DNA from: Pyropia yezoensis
Taxonomy: Eukaryota > Rhodophyta > Bangiophyceae > Bangiales > Bangiaceae
NCBI GenBank assembly: GCA_009829735.1
Contig: CM020620.1
Span: 3,712,299-3,776,298, forward strand
Direction: 5' to 3'
DNA length: 64,000 nucleotides
A model generated the notes under the pieces. It was not told the DNA's origin and did no database searches. It was given only the letters and a program-made list of their open reading frames with translations. Positions 31,299 through 42,460 of this stretch are shown one piece after another (the stretch's first letter is position 1; each line of letters begins with the position of its first letter). The position numbers and the translations under genes were made by a program.

Positions 31299-31886
31299 GG
31301 TGCAACCGGGGTAGCAGGGGCGCCCCGTGCAGAAGAGCCGAGGCCGGCTCGACCCGGTACAAGGAACGCTCGCGCAGGACGAGCCAGGGAAGCGCGGGCA
31401 CCCGCGCTTATAACCACACAGCTCAGCACGAGCGATACGGCAGCGCGGGACGACCCGCGCCAGCCGAGCTACGGGGGCGCTCCACCCAGGCACCTGGACC
31501 GGAGCCACGCCCCCCCCACACGGGGTAAGCAAGGGGGGTCACCCCCAACCGCCCCCGCGCAACGCGGGCAGTTCCCGCCCCCACTCAATCGTCCACAGGA
31601 GAGGGGCACCCCTACCACCAGGCACCTGGTGGCGGATCCGCTTGCACCACCCCTCGGAAAGGGGGGTCGTGAACAGAACCCGCATCGGGAATTTAACGGT
31701 CCGGAAAACGGATCGTGTGTGTACCACACAAAGGGGGGCACCCCCCTCAGACAACCTCGAAAAGGGGTGTCTGTCGCGACGGGGCGCAAAGCCCCACCCG
31801 ACGGGTAAACGGTCACGCTACCCACTTACATTCGGTAACCCGAATGCAACTCGACCCGAGGACGGGCCGAATCTAAGGGGGGGATA

Positions 31887-32248
31887 TGTAGCAATATGGT
31901 TGTCCGTATTGTGACCCTAATATTAGGGGGGCTACTTCTAGTCCTTAACTTTCAATTGAGAGTCCGTACTGGTCACGGTATCTATAAGTTACGTATGACC
32001 AGAGGGACTTGCATCTTGGGGTGGAGGGTAGTTAGTAGTGTCTCCGAGGGTTTATAACGTGGGGGCCGGCGGCGAATCCACCGCCGGCCAAGGTAGAACA
32101 ACAAACCCCTCCCATTTGGGCTCCCATCTTGGTCCCGTGGCTTGCGCTCCAAGGACAGCAACCTTGGCCTCCCGGTGACGTTGGTGCCGATCCCCCTTGG
32201 TGAGTGTTCCCTGAGAGTGGACGTGCGACGGATCCCTATTGTGCTACA
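31887..32248 (+). repeat. E2 3' LTR
   Basis: 362 bp, one difference from the 5' LTR; preceded by the polypurine tract AAGGGGGGGA and followed by the AATGG target copy. Confidence 0.93.
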
Positions 32249-32253
32249 AATGG

Positions 32254-33780
32254 GAGTCGGTACCTCCCCCTGACCCAAATTGGGCCAGGAAGGCTTTCTT
32301 ATTTGAGAACGAAGAAGGAATACTATGCCAAAGGTCCTTCTTCCTGGACACCACTCAGATGGTGATCCCCTCATCTCTACGGGAGCGTCTTATGACGTAC
32401 CACCATGAAATACCTTTGGCGGCCCATCCTGGGGCTCGCCGGATGTACGCCACGCTGAGGCGTGGGGTCTACTGGCCCACCATGATTGTAGACGTGTACA
32501 AACACGTCTCCCAGTGCACGGGGTGTGCTCGGAATAGACTGGATGAGCGTAGGCATACGTCTACGCTCAAGCTATTCCCAGCCAACGAGCCCTTCGCCAG
32601 CCTGGCGATGGATATTCTCGGACCCTTACCCGCTTCTGAAAACGGTAACAGGTTTATACTTGTTGTGGTGGACTGTTTTAGTAAGCTCACCCGGGCGGTC
32701 CCCATGAAGGAGATTACCGCGGTGGCAGTGGCTTCGGCCTTTATTGACGTCTGGGTAGCGTCTTATGGCATACCCGACTCAACGCTGACCGATAACGGTC
32801 CGCAGTTTGCTTCCGTCTTTTTCCAGGGGGTCTTAGGACTCCTAGGGATTGAGGCGAAGTATACGACGCCTTACCACCCCCAAACAAATGGGCGGGTGGA
32901 GCGATATAATCGCACTATTATGAGGCAGCTCCGGGTTTATACCGCGGAGCACCCAAAGGAGTGGGACCGTTATGTCTCACTCCTTACAACGGCCAATAAC
33001 ACTCAAGTGCATTCTAGCACTGGGCAGGCCCCCCTCATGTTTGTGAGCCCAAGGCGGCTCCAAACAATGGGGGTCGAGCGCCTCCCTAAGCTCCGTCCCC
33101 TTAAGGAGAAGGAGGACTTGGGGGAAGGCGAGGACGAGGACTCCCAGACCGCAGCCGTACGGTTTGTGGAAGACCTGAAGAGCATTATCCCCCAGGTGCG
33201 TAAGCACCTGGCCAAGGCGCAGGAGGCGTATAAGAAAACCTTTGACGCCACTGTCCCGGAGAAGAATAAGGACCTACGGGAGGGAGACTGGGTTTTTCTG
33301 GCCTCCCATGCCCGTAAGCGGTCTAAGCTCGCTCTTAAGAGCGTGGGCCCCTACATGGTCTTGAGGACCGATGGGCGACGTTTCCCTGTGGAGACCCCTT
33401 CAGGGATCCGAACGGTTACGAGTGACCATGCCACTCGTGCCCCGGCACCCCAAGCAGGCCATCCTTCCTGGGCACGTGCCGAGGCAACACGAGCCAACTT
33501 TAAAGTGGCTCAGCCCTCCTTGAGCACAGGGGATGGCAAAGAGTACGTGTTCGAAAAGTTTGTGGACCACCGCTTTAATGCGGAGGGCGCGCCCGGCGGC
33601 CGGGCTGGGTCACAGGGGATCCGGTCGGATCCCCAGAGGGAGGATCCCCCTCCCGTATGGGAGGGACGCTCCCCGGGAGGGACGACCTCCCCCAACTCGG
33701 GGAAGAGTCTTGCGCCCTCCCGGCACATCTGGACCTCGGGGTTGGGAACCCGAGTGGATGCAGTAACACCCTCACCGTAA
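32254..33780 (+). pseudogene. pol: E1 pol, 3' part: integrase
   Basis: Continues the E1 pol frame from 9004. The HHCC finger is YHHEIPLAAHPG...CTGCARNRL; the catalytic core is AMDILGPLPASE, LTDNGPQFAS and GRVERYNRTI (D-D-E all present). The GPY/F-like segment is VGPYMVLRTDGRRF. The chromodomain-like start YVFEKFVDHRFN, homologous to YVFDKFIDHGWD in E4 and E5, is followed by unrelated Gly/Pro-rich sequence to a stop at 33780. So the chromodomain itself is lost, apparently by a deletion that fused pol to the end of the antisense gene. Confidence 0.85.
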
Positions 33781-35255
33781 AGGAGGGTCGTGATGTCAAG
33801 CCCCTCCATAAGGAGGAGCTGCTGATCCCCGGGGGAAAGCTCCCGGGAAACAAAGACGAGTCCTCGGCGGCCGCCTTGATCGTGGAGGCGCTCGTCAGGT
33901 ACGAGCGACCTCACCCGCCGAAGGAGTTGAAGGGCCTCATCAAAGAGACCCGCCTTGGCAGAGTCCTCCCCTTTAAAGAGGAGGGAAGTGTCAAACGCAG
34001 AAAGAGCCTCAAGAAGGGGCTCGTTCAAGAGCCATAAATGGCCATGAAACGTAACGGCGAACAAAAAGATGTCCGCCACCTCCACCAACCAGGAAGTGGA
34101 GGCCATGGCATTCTCCCGCCCCCCTAAAGGGGAGCGGACAAGAAGACTTCCTCGTAGGAGGAAGAACGACGGAAGACGGCAGGCCATTCCCCGTGGGACC
34201 TCCAAGGAGGACCACCACGGGGGCACGGCCGGGTAGAGCCCCCCCCTCATCGGGGTGGGGACGTGATAATACTCCTTCTACTCCCCATTAATGGAGAGGC
34301 TAGGAAATTCCCGTAGGCGCCACTCCGCCAGAGCGCCCCGGGTATAATACCCGGGGTCGTCCAGACCGAGAGTGGGAATGGGCCCCGGGTAGTACCGGAT
34401 GTCAGTGCATGGTCCCTCCCCTGTGAAGGGGGGACCCGCCAGTATCTCCTCGACCCCCTTAAGGAGGTCTATGTCGAGCCGACCCCTGTAAAAGGGTAAG
34501 TCCGATGGCAGCACCTCCGACACGGTATAAACCGTGCCGTACTGCATGCGCAGGCTGCGCCAGATGTTAAACATCGGGAGTACACCGACAGCTTGATACC
34601 GTAGGTGTGAAATACTAGATGACCGGGGACCCCTGGTTGAGTCGTACCGATCCTCATCGATAGCGATGAGGTGTACGCCCAGGTGGGTGTCAACCCCATC
34701 AGGGGTTGACCCACGGTCACCCTCCGGTATGTCATCCACCCCCATAGGGGGGTGGTCTCCCGGAGACGACATAGCGGCCGCCCAGAAGGGCGGCCCCACG
34801 ACAAGGAAACAGGCGACCGCCCACAGCGGCGATGCGTCCAGCCGGAAGTTGCCCGCCCACAGAGGGGGCGCGACGGCAACAAGAGCGCCCGCCCTTGTTG
34901 GCGGCGCGACGGGGAGGAAGAGGTCCGCCGACAGCGGCGGCGCAGCCACGACGACAGCGCCAGCCCGCAGCGGCCGGAAAAAGACAACGGCGACCGCCCA
35001 CAGTGGCGCCGCAGGAAGAACGACAAGGCCGGCCCACAGCGGCCGGACAACCGCAAAGCCGCGCGCCCGCAGCGGCGGCGCGGCCACGACAACGCCGGCC
35101 CACAGCGGCCGGACAACAGCAACGGTGCCCGCCCACAGCGGCGGCGCGCCGAGGAAGAGGTGCCCGCCCGCAGCGGCGGCGCGCCCAGGAAGAGGTGCGC
35201 GCCCGCAGCGGCGGCGCACAGAGGAGCCGATGGTGGCCGCCCGGAAGGCCGGCAC
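33510..35255 (-). pseudogene. E1 antisense ORF protein (partial, one stop)
   Basis: A minus-strand frame of about 580 codons with a single TAG at 34278-34280. Blocks matching E2 and E4: RYYPGPIPTLGL, KEYYHVPTP just after the stop, PPWWSSLEVPRG, LFAVTFHGHLWLLNEPLLEA, GLVFVSRELSPGDQQLLL. Its upstream end is a hydrophobic PLWAGxVVVA repeat from the 45-bp minisatellite. The true N-terminus was separated by E5 and probably lies at 41033-41290. The 3' end overlaps the E1 pol end because of a local deletion. Confidence 0.55.
34760..35240. repeat. GC-rich minisatellite of about 45-bp units
   Basis: About ten degenerate units built on GCCCGCAGCGGCGGCGC and CACAGCGGCCGGA words. On the minus strand it encodes repeated PLWAGxVxVV hydrophobic units. 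It lies beside the truncated 5' edge of E5 and may have favoured that rearrangement. Confidence 0.7.
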
Positions 35256-35369
35256 ACTCCGAGCGGAGACCCCCCTTTAAAGGGGGGAGGGGGGGGGCGA
35301 GTACGGCGAAGGGCCAAGGTGCCCCGCCGAGAAACGGTGGGGTCCCACAAGGAGGCCGGTGGCCCTCGC

Positions 35370-38171
35370 ATGGAGGCCCTCGGTGTGATCGAGGCCAGGA
35401 ACGCCGAGTGGGCGAGTCCGGTGGTTATCGTCCCCAAAGTTGATGGGACCCCCCGGTTCTGTATCGACTACCGTAAGCTCAACGAGATCACGGTGAAGGA
35501 CAGTTATCCCCTACCTAGGATGGACGACTGTCGGGACTCTCTGGGGGAGGCGAACGTGTTCTCTACCCTGGACTGTAACGCGGGGTACTGGCAAATTCCC
35601 CTTGCCCCGGAAGACAGGCATAAAACTACCTTTACCTGTCACTGTGGTACCTACCAGTGCAAGCGTCTTCCGTTTGGCCTGTGTAACGCGCCGGCAACTT
35701 TCCAGCGCGCTATGGACATGATTCTGGCCGGAGTACGGTGGCAGATCTGTCTCGTGTACCTGGACGATATCATTGTGTTCTCCCGAAGTCCGGAGGAACA
35801 CATTGGCCATCTTGGCCAGGTGTTCAAGCTACTTGCTGACGCCGGTGTGTCAATTAAGGCGAGTAAGTGCCACCTCTTCACTCAAGAGGTGGAATACTTG
35901 GGACATGTTGTCCGTCCGGGGCGTCTCAGTGTCAACGAGAAAAACTTGAGGGCCATCCGTAAGGCTCAGTACCCCCGGACCCAGACCCCGATGAGGAGCT
36001 TCCTCGGGATGTGTAACGTGTACCGACGTTTCACCAAGGGCTTCGCCAACGTGGCGAAACCGTTGAATGAGTTAGTGAGCTCAACGCTACCGAAGAATCT
36101 GCCTCCCCCTAGTCGGGTGGAGCAGGAATCCTTTGAGACTCAACGGGACCTTCTGCTGAAGCCCCCTATCCTGGCTATTCCCAGGTTGAAAGGCCACTAC
36201 ATCCTGGATGTGGACGCCAGCTACGACCAACTTGGTTGTGTGTTGCTTCAGCAGCAGCCGGACAATTAGTACTTGCCGGTGGGATACTTCAGCAAGGAGC
36301 TGAACTCGGCCGAGAAGAACTACGGAGTCACCGAGTTGGAAGGACTCGCAGTGGTGTGGGCGGTGACGTCATTTCATCACTACCTAGAGGGTGAGAAGTT
36401 CCTCATCCGCTGTGACCACCGCGCGTTGCAGTTCATCTTCAAGACGGACTGTACGAACACTCGTCTCAACCGGTGGAGGGTGCGACTGGCACCCTTCAAC
36501 TTTGATATTGAGTACCGACCTGGCAGGCAACAAGCCCTTGCCGACGGCCTCTCTCGGGTACCCACCGAGGGGCTGGACACTAACCCAGTCGATGAGGACA
36601 TCCCCATTGTGGGGGTAGTCACGCGCTCGGGTCAGGCGTTGAACCCCGAGGCGCCAGGGAACAAGAAGTACTTGCCCCTGTCCCTGGACGAGGTGGTGAA
36701 GGCCCAGGCCGAGGATCCCTTCTGCAAGTCGCAGAGGGATACACTGGATACAGTGGCGGAGACGCGGTTCTTTCTGGGAGACGATGGCCTCCTCATGAGG
36801 AGGGGGGTATTCCAGGGGACCGAACAACTTGTCGTCCCCGCATCCCTCAAGGACAGTATCCTTGAGAGGGAGCATAACGCTCCCACAGGTGGACACCTGG
36901 GGTCTAGTAAACTGTACCAGACCCTGAGGACCAGGTACTACTGGCCGTCCATGGTGGTGGACATCTACAGTTGGGTGGCTGCCTGCACAAGTTGTGCACA
37001 GAACCGTCTGATGGAAAGGCGGCGTACTACGGCTATGCTATTGTTCCCGGCCAAGGAGCCCTTTGCCGCGTTGGCGATGGACATCCTTAGGCCACTGCCA
37101 GTGACCGAGGAGGGCAACCAGTACCTCCTGGTTATCTGTGACCGCTTCACGAAACTTACGCGAGCGATCCCACTGGCAGAGATCACGGCCATGTCGGTCG
37201 TGTCAGCCTTCCTAGATCACTGGGTTGCCGCGTATGGCATTCCGGATAGTACACTATCGGACAATGGACCGCAATTTGCGTCTGTACTGTTTCAGGGAGT
37301 GCTGGATATGTTGGGGGTGCGGGCAAACTTTGCCACCCCCTACCACCCACAAACTAATGGGCAGGTGGAGCGCTTCAACAAAACTATTGTTAGGCAGCTG
37401 CGCCACTATGTGAGTGAGCACGTGAAAACATGGGACCAATACATTTCTATTCTTACCACTGCCTACAATTTGCAGGTTCACTCATCTACCGGGGAAGTAC
37501 CCCTCGCTTTTGTGACCCCCCGTCGCGTGCGGTCTATTGCCGTGCGGCGGCCGCTCCCAACTAGAAAGGATGGTGGCAGTACGCCTACTTCTACTGAGAG
37601 TAAGGCGGAGTTCACTGCTAGGCTTGAAAAACTCATCCCTAAAGTCAGGGCTGAGATGGACAAAGCGCAGAAGCGGTACAAGCGTACCTTTGACAAAAAG
37701 GTGCGCAGCGCCAAGCGTGTCCCCGAGCAGGGCGACTGGGTATTGGTCCATTCACACACCCCAACTGGGGGTAAGTTGGTATTCCAGACGAAGGGGCCGT
37801 ACCAGGTCCTTCGTACTGATGGGCGGCGCTTTACCATCGAAAGTGACGATGGGGTCCGCACAGTGAACGGACAGGACGTGGTCAAAGTTGCACCACCGCC
37901 TGCAGGCGACCCAGCTTTGGCGCGTGCGTTGGAAGCGTGGCGCCTCCCCTCACTGCCTGCGGCCAAACAGGGCCCGCAGGAGTACGTGTTCGATAAGTTC
38001 ATCGACCACGGATGGGATGAGGACACTGACCGCCTCATGTTGAGGGTGCGTTGGTTTGGCTACAAAGCCAAGGATGATACGTGGGAGTATGTGGAGGACC
38101 TTCCCGCTGAGACGGTCCGGGCGTACTGTGCCCGGAATGAGATAGACCCTAACAGCCCTCCCTCAACGTGA
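35370..38171 (+). pseudogene. pol: E5 pol: RT, RNase H, integrase, chromodomain-like end
   Basis: Begins at MEALGVIEARNAEWASPVV, the first block of RT. CNAGYWQIPLAPED, LPFGLCNAPATF and YLDD are present. RNase H has DVDASYDQLGC. A TAG at 36267-36269 interrupts QQQPDN-x-YLPVGYFS, where E1 has Glu. Integrase: finger GGHLG...CTSCAQNRL; core AMDILRPLPV, LSDNGPQFAS, GQVERFNKT. It ends with KGPYQVLRTDGRRF and the chromodomain-like LMLRVRWFGYKAKDDTWEYV. This copy gives the full-length reference for the internally deleted E4. Confidence 0.9.
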
Positions 38172-38282
38172 GGGAAGGCCGAGCAACAGTGCCAAGAGAG
38201 TGCTTCAAGTCGAAGTGGTACGCAGAGTGGCTTTTAACAACAGCCCTAACCCTCACACTCTCACAACAAAGGCAGCTGCCAA

Positions 38283-40226
38283 CTAGGCATGCATGCTAGA
38301 CTCTCCAACCCCACGGCCCTCGCCCTCATGTGGAGGCGAGCGGCGAGACCCCCGGCGATAACGCTCCCCACCAGTCGGGGGGGCCGGCGGCTCCAAGTCG
38401 GACCCGTCGCGCCCCTCACGGTCGCGCAAGTGGCGACGACCGCGGCTGCTCTTCTGCTTAGTCTTGCGCGCAAGTTGGCGACGCAGACGCCGGACCGACT
38501 CCGACTCTGACGGAGTCGAGCACTCCGAGACGGAGTAAGACAACTCGTCTTCCGACACGGAGGGAGAGCGCCGCGAGTGTCGGCGACGACGGCGAGGAGG
38601 CGAGTTTGCCCGGCTCGCACGACGTTTGCCACGCCCAAGTGGGGCTGGCTGGGGCATAATAGCCCCAAGGCGAGCCAACTCGGCCATCATAAACTCCGCC
38701 ACCGACTCGCAACTCGCGGTCGCCACTGCAGTACGAACGCGCTCCTCATGTTGAGGAGTCTCGGAAGTTTGAAGGGTTGCGGTCGACGCGGCCAACCAGG
38801 AAATGGTGCGCACCAACGTGGTGATCATCATCTCTGAGGTTAGAAGCGTGGGCGGTAACACCAACTTGGGGTATACCGTCAGGAGGGTGGCCCCCAAGTT
38901 GGGGGACACCGGGGTGGACGACTCAACGGCCACGCTAATCGGGATGTCCCCGTGCGGCTGGTAGGGGACAGGAGGAAGCGGAGGGGCACGCCGAGGTGGC
39001 GGGACCCGGGTGTAACTGCGACCCCGACTTGGGGCCCCCGCAGTAGGTTGAGTCATATGGTCATCATATGAGGGCACGGCCATAACTATGGGCTTGTCCG
39101 GGGGTGGCGCAGTGTGGCGATCCACTCCCGGGGCATACGGGTAGTCCCCGATGCCCAACCCCTCTCGTAGGACCACACGGCCGTCGTGAAGTTCACGAGC
39201 GACCCACACGAACTGGCGAAGTGCGCCATCGTCCTTGGGCCCACGAGTGGGGCGGCGCAACTTGTGCTCAATGCTCTCCCACTCGATAAACTTGTGGAGG
39301 CGGAGCATCTCCTCAAGTAGAGTGAGTTGTCCTGATTAGCACCCCTCAGCAACTAGCTGAGGGGTGAGCTGTTCCAGACCTTGGATAAGGCGGAGGGGGA
39401 GATGCCAGAGCATCCCCCGCCGCTGAACACAAGACACCCAGGTCGACATGACCTCGAGGAGCCACTGGGTGGCCAACATGGCCCACACCAGATGATCAGG
39501 GCCAGCCGTCAACATGACGGAGCCGAAGTGGTCGAGCAACCGTGGCAGCAACGCCGGAAACCCGTAGGGGACCTCTACTTGAGGCCACCACTCGGGCTTC
39601 TTCGGATAGTACTGCTCCTTACTGGCAGCAGACTGCTGAGGAAACTCAAGTTGAGCCGAGGTCACCAAGAAGGGACCTCGCCGGAAGTCCTTCTCCATCC
39701 GCACATCAAAGTGATGAGTGTGCGGATCGGCCTCGTGAAGGTACGGGGGGCGAGTTGCCACCGCGTCCCAAGTAAAGGTCGGCAAGTCGCCGGGACCTGG
39801 GATAGTTCCCCCGCGGTCCACCATGGCCTTGGCCCGCTGTACGTCTTCGACCTCCTCGTCGTCCAGGAAGGCAAACTGGTCCGTCCTGAAGCCGGCAGGG
39901 AACCCGACCCTACGAGGACACTTCTCCCGTAGGCGGTCCCATACCCGACCCATCGCTGCGCCAAGTCGGCCACAGCGAAGAACAGTCAACCCCTCCTCAT
40001 ATAGAGGCCAAGCGGGGTAAAACCACCGCCCCAAGGCCTCACGCGGGACAACTTGTCCCGCCTCCGGGGGAGATCCCGCCGTCAACCCAAAGCCGGGTGA
40101 CGCGGGAGTCCCATCCCCCGGAGCGATCGCGGAGCCCCCGCTGGAAGTCCCGGCAGGCGCTGCACCGTAGGAGGTGTCCTCCATACGTTCGTCGAGAGAG
40201 TCCGTCTCCACCCCCGGGGTCGCCAT
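38283..40226 (-). pseudogene. E5 antisense ORF protein (one stop)
   Basis: Same length and start (MATPGVETDSLDERMEDTSY) as the E4 protein and closely similar throughout, including the RS-like tail. A TAA at 39336-39338 replaces a Ser codon of E4 by two adjacent substitutions. It lies 111 bp from the sense pol stop, exactly as in E4. Confidence 0.65.
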
Positions 40227-40563
40227 GGCTCTCCCCAAGTTGGGGAGAGACGCCCTGGCTACAGCGGCACGAGACCCGCCTCGAGTTGAGGGGGACTCGG
40301 ATCGTGGGTAGACGGGTGGCCTCCCCAGCGTGGGGCGGCCCAGTGGAAGGTGAAGGGGAGGTGGTGGGATGGTGAAGTGAGAACCGGGGAGAGCAAGCTG
40401 CCGAGTGGGCAAGCTTGAGGAGAGGGGCGGTCAACGTGACCACCTCCACATCCGCGTTAAGTACTCCAAGGGGGACAGCAAGTCGCGCCCCCAACGCCGA
40501 GACGTGCGTTTACGCACCCCCTCACAGGGCCGACCGGGTCGGTCGGAACTGAGGAGAGGGGAG

Positions 40564-41032
40564 TGTGGCAGTATTGACCCCCAGGTACGGGGGCAAAACG
40601 TGCCATGCAAGGGGCGGCAGGCCACTAGCCTGATCCGTTCCTCCCCCTGCATTTGGGTCCGTATTCCCTAAGTTTGGGATAGTTAGCTTAGTAGTAAATC
40701 CAACTTGGATTTGAGGGTTTTCTGCATTTATCGTCTTGAATTTTCGTGTGGCCCGGTGGGCAGGTGCTGGGGTGGGAGATTCGGAGTGGCGAGATTCTGA
40801 GGGGACCCTGGGGGGATAAGGGGAGGGACAGCGGGGCTTGGCCCTGCGTCCCCGTCCCGACCAAGAAACTGTTGGACCACACACCATCCTCTTGTTTGTC
40901 AGTGGGGGGTTTGCCCCACAACAGGGACAGAGTGTGTGCGACTTGCACTTCTTCCGGTTCCCCCGACACGGGAGGCAGCCCTTGTACACCGCCCCAACTT
41001 GGGTGCCGTATGTGCAAGAGGTTTTTGCCACA
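40564..41032 (+). repeat. E5 3' LTR
   Basis: 469-bp TGTGGC...GCCACA repeat, a diverged copy of the E4 LTR; preceded by the purine tract GAGGAGAGGGGAG. Confidence 0.9.
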
Positions 41033-41316
41033 CCCGGGAAAACGTGGGTCGCACCCGTTCCGCGCAGGCCTGGTGCCCCCGGATGGAGGAACGTGGGTTG
41101 GCCACCCCGGGTGAAGAGCGGCAAGCAGGGGGTGCGTGTGTGCACCCCCCGTGCGCTTCGTCTGAGGGCACCCCCCTGAAGGGGGTTGCCCAGGGCGGGG
41201 AGGGGGTGCGATGGCCGTCCCAAGGCGGCACCCCCTTTGAGGGGTGCGTCACACGACCCCTTCTCGTCAGTGTCGGCATATGCCACACGGGACGCGTGGC
41301 CTTAAGGCGTGGGGAG
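41033..41316. other. E1 distal segment (probable antisense-ORF N-terminus)
   Basis: E1 sequence between the E5 3' LTR and the E1 3' LTR. The minus strand is open (APLKGGAALGRPSHPLPALG and onward) and probably carries the N-terminal end of the E1 antisense protein. The start codon is not clear (only GTG in frame). It ends in GTGGGGAG, a weak polypurine tract. Confidence 0.45.
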
Positions 41317-41956
41317 TGTGGGGGTTTGCCGCACCCCTCGGGCTAGGGGCATCCCCCTTCAGGGGGAGGCGGATCGTGGCGACCCCTGCCCCTGACCAAT
41401 CGGGGGCAGGAGGGGGTCGCTCCTCCCTCGGGAGGGGCACGCCACGTCAACCTGGCTGGATCTCCCCATGAATGGGGGGAGAGATAAGATAATATCGGGT
41501 AGAGCGATTACGCCCGCCCGATTGGAATTTCCCTTCTGGCCAGTGAAGGGAAGTTACCTAGGGCGGGCTACTTCCGCCCCAATCTGGCCGAGATTTAATG
41601 AGATCCCACCACTGAATGTGTTTGGCGTGGAGAGATGTGTTGGAGGGTTCTGAGTGTTTTGATTGGGTGTTTAGTGTAGGGAGTGTTGGCCCGCACTCCG
41701 GGGTCCCACAGCGGGCCCTGGACCGGCGGGCCAAAGAGGGATATCTGCGCGTGGGGCTGTGCCCGTTGCTTCCCCCTCACAAAAAATCAACCTTGCGTTA
41801 CCCCCGTGTTCCCCGTCTCGGACGCTTCCACCTTCGCGTGGAGCTCTACGTTCCGGCGGTTCTGACTCCAGGGTTTATACCCCGGGTTCCCCACCATCTC
41901 CTTCAGGAGGATCAGGGACCCCGTCGGTGTGGGCTTACGCCCAGATAACCACCACA
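41317..41956 (+). repeat. E1 3' LTR
   Basis: 640-bp copy of 3886-4524 with more than 20 differences. The minus-strand TATAAA word is kept (41874-41879). Confidence 0.85.
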
Positions 41957-42245
41957 TCCCTGTTGTGGGCCTATACCCCCATTACGAAACAAGATGATGG
42001 TGTGTGGGCCAACAGCTTCTTGGTCGGGACGGGGACGCGCGGCCAAGCCCCGCTGGCCCTCCTCGTTATCCCTCCAAGGTCCTCTCAGAATCTCGCCACT
42101 CAGAATCTCCCACCCCAGCACCTGCTCACCGGGCCACACGAAATTTCAAGACGATAAAAATGCAGAAAAGCCTCAAATCCATGTTGGACTTACTATCAAG
42201 CAAAGTATCCCTCACCTAGGGTAACCCGAGATCAAATGCAAAGGC
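41957..42245 (-). repeat. Minus-strand fragment of an E4-family LTR
   Basis: Reverse complement of roughly 14105-14405 of the E4 LTR with many differences (for example TCGGGACGGGGACGCGCGGC against the E4 version). It begins abruptly at the E1 3' LTR edge, so E1 or its recombinant partner sits next to, or inserted into, an older solo LTR. Confidence 0.75.
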
Positions 42246-42299
42246 AGAAACCGGTCAGACCAGCTGTCTCCCGCACCCATGTGGCGCGCCCAGCCCCCT

Positions 42300-42455
42300 A
42301 CGTGGGGCCAGTTCTGCAACAGAACCTTTACCAGGCCACGGCTGCCGTAGTGGTTCATGCTTCACCCGGCGGCGTGAGCACGACGCCGACGAGGCTCGAA
42401 CTGTCATTCCACGCCGAGGCCGCTCGTGTGCCTGACCACATCGGCGGCCAGTAGC
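42300..42455. repeat. Dispersed repeat, copy 1
   Basis: About 130 bp (TTTACCAGGCCACGGCTGCC, then GGTTCATGCTTCACCCGGCG) also present at about 43725-43858. Both copies are open in the frame reading AAVVVHASPGGV and PTRLxLSF. It may be a degraded mobile-element gene; I do not recognise it. Confidence 0.55.
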
Positions 42456-42460
42456 GCCGC

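Larger units (their letters stand above)
9005..32248 (+). mobile_element. E2: Ty3/gypsy retrotransposon inserted in E1 pol
   Basis: Bounded by 362-bp LTRs (TGTAGC...CTACA) and by the 5-bp target duplication AATGG at 9000-9004 and 32249-32253. Its gag is itself split by E3. E2's own sequence is 9005-11531 plus 24026-32248: LTR, PBS, gag, pol with a chromodomain-like end, a hairpin array, an antisense ORF, polypurine tract (AAGGGGGGGA near 31875) and LTR. Only one LTR difference was seen, so it is young. Confidence 0.93.
35370..41032 (+). mobile_element. E5: 5'-truncated gypsy element, same family as E4
   Basis: Pol (from the start of RT), antisense ORF and a 3' LTR (40564-41032, about 95% like the E4 LTRs by eye) are present. 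The 5' LTR, PBS, gag and protease are missing. The left junction lies somewhere in about 35280-35370, next to the minisatellite; no target duplication can be found. It sits inside the E1 antisense-ORF region. Confidence 0.85.
3886..41956 (+). mobile_element. E1: Ty3/gypsy LTR retrotransposon, outermost host of the nest
   Basis: An LTR element whose own sequence is the sum of 3886-9004, 32249 to about 35300, and 41033-41956; the rest is inserted E2 and E5. Order: 5' LTR, primer-binding site, gag, pol (protease, RT, RNase H, integrase), antisense ORF, 3' LTR. The pol frame runs straight across the E2 insertion once one AATGG copy is removed. The two LTRs (3886-4524 and 41317-41956) differ at more than 20 positions, so it is the oldest of the set. 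No target-site duplication is seen: CTCGC lies left and TCCCT right. Either the flanks have been rearranged, or the right LTR belongs to a second E1 copy joined by recombination. Confidence 0.8.
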
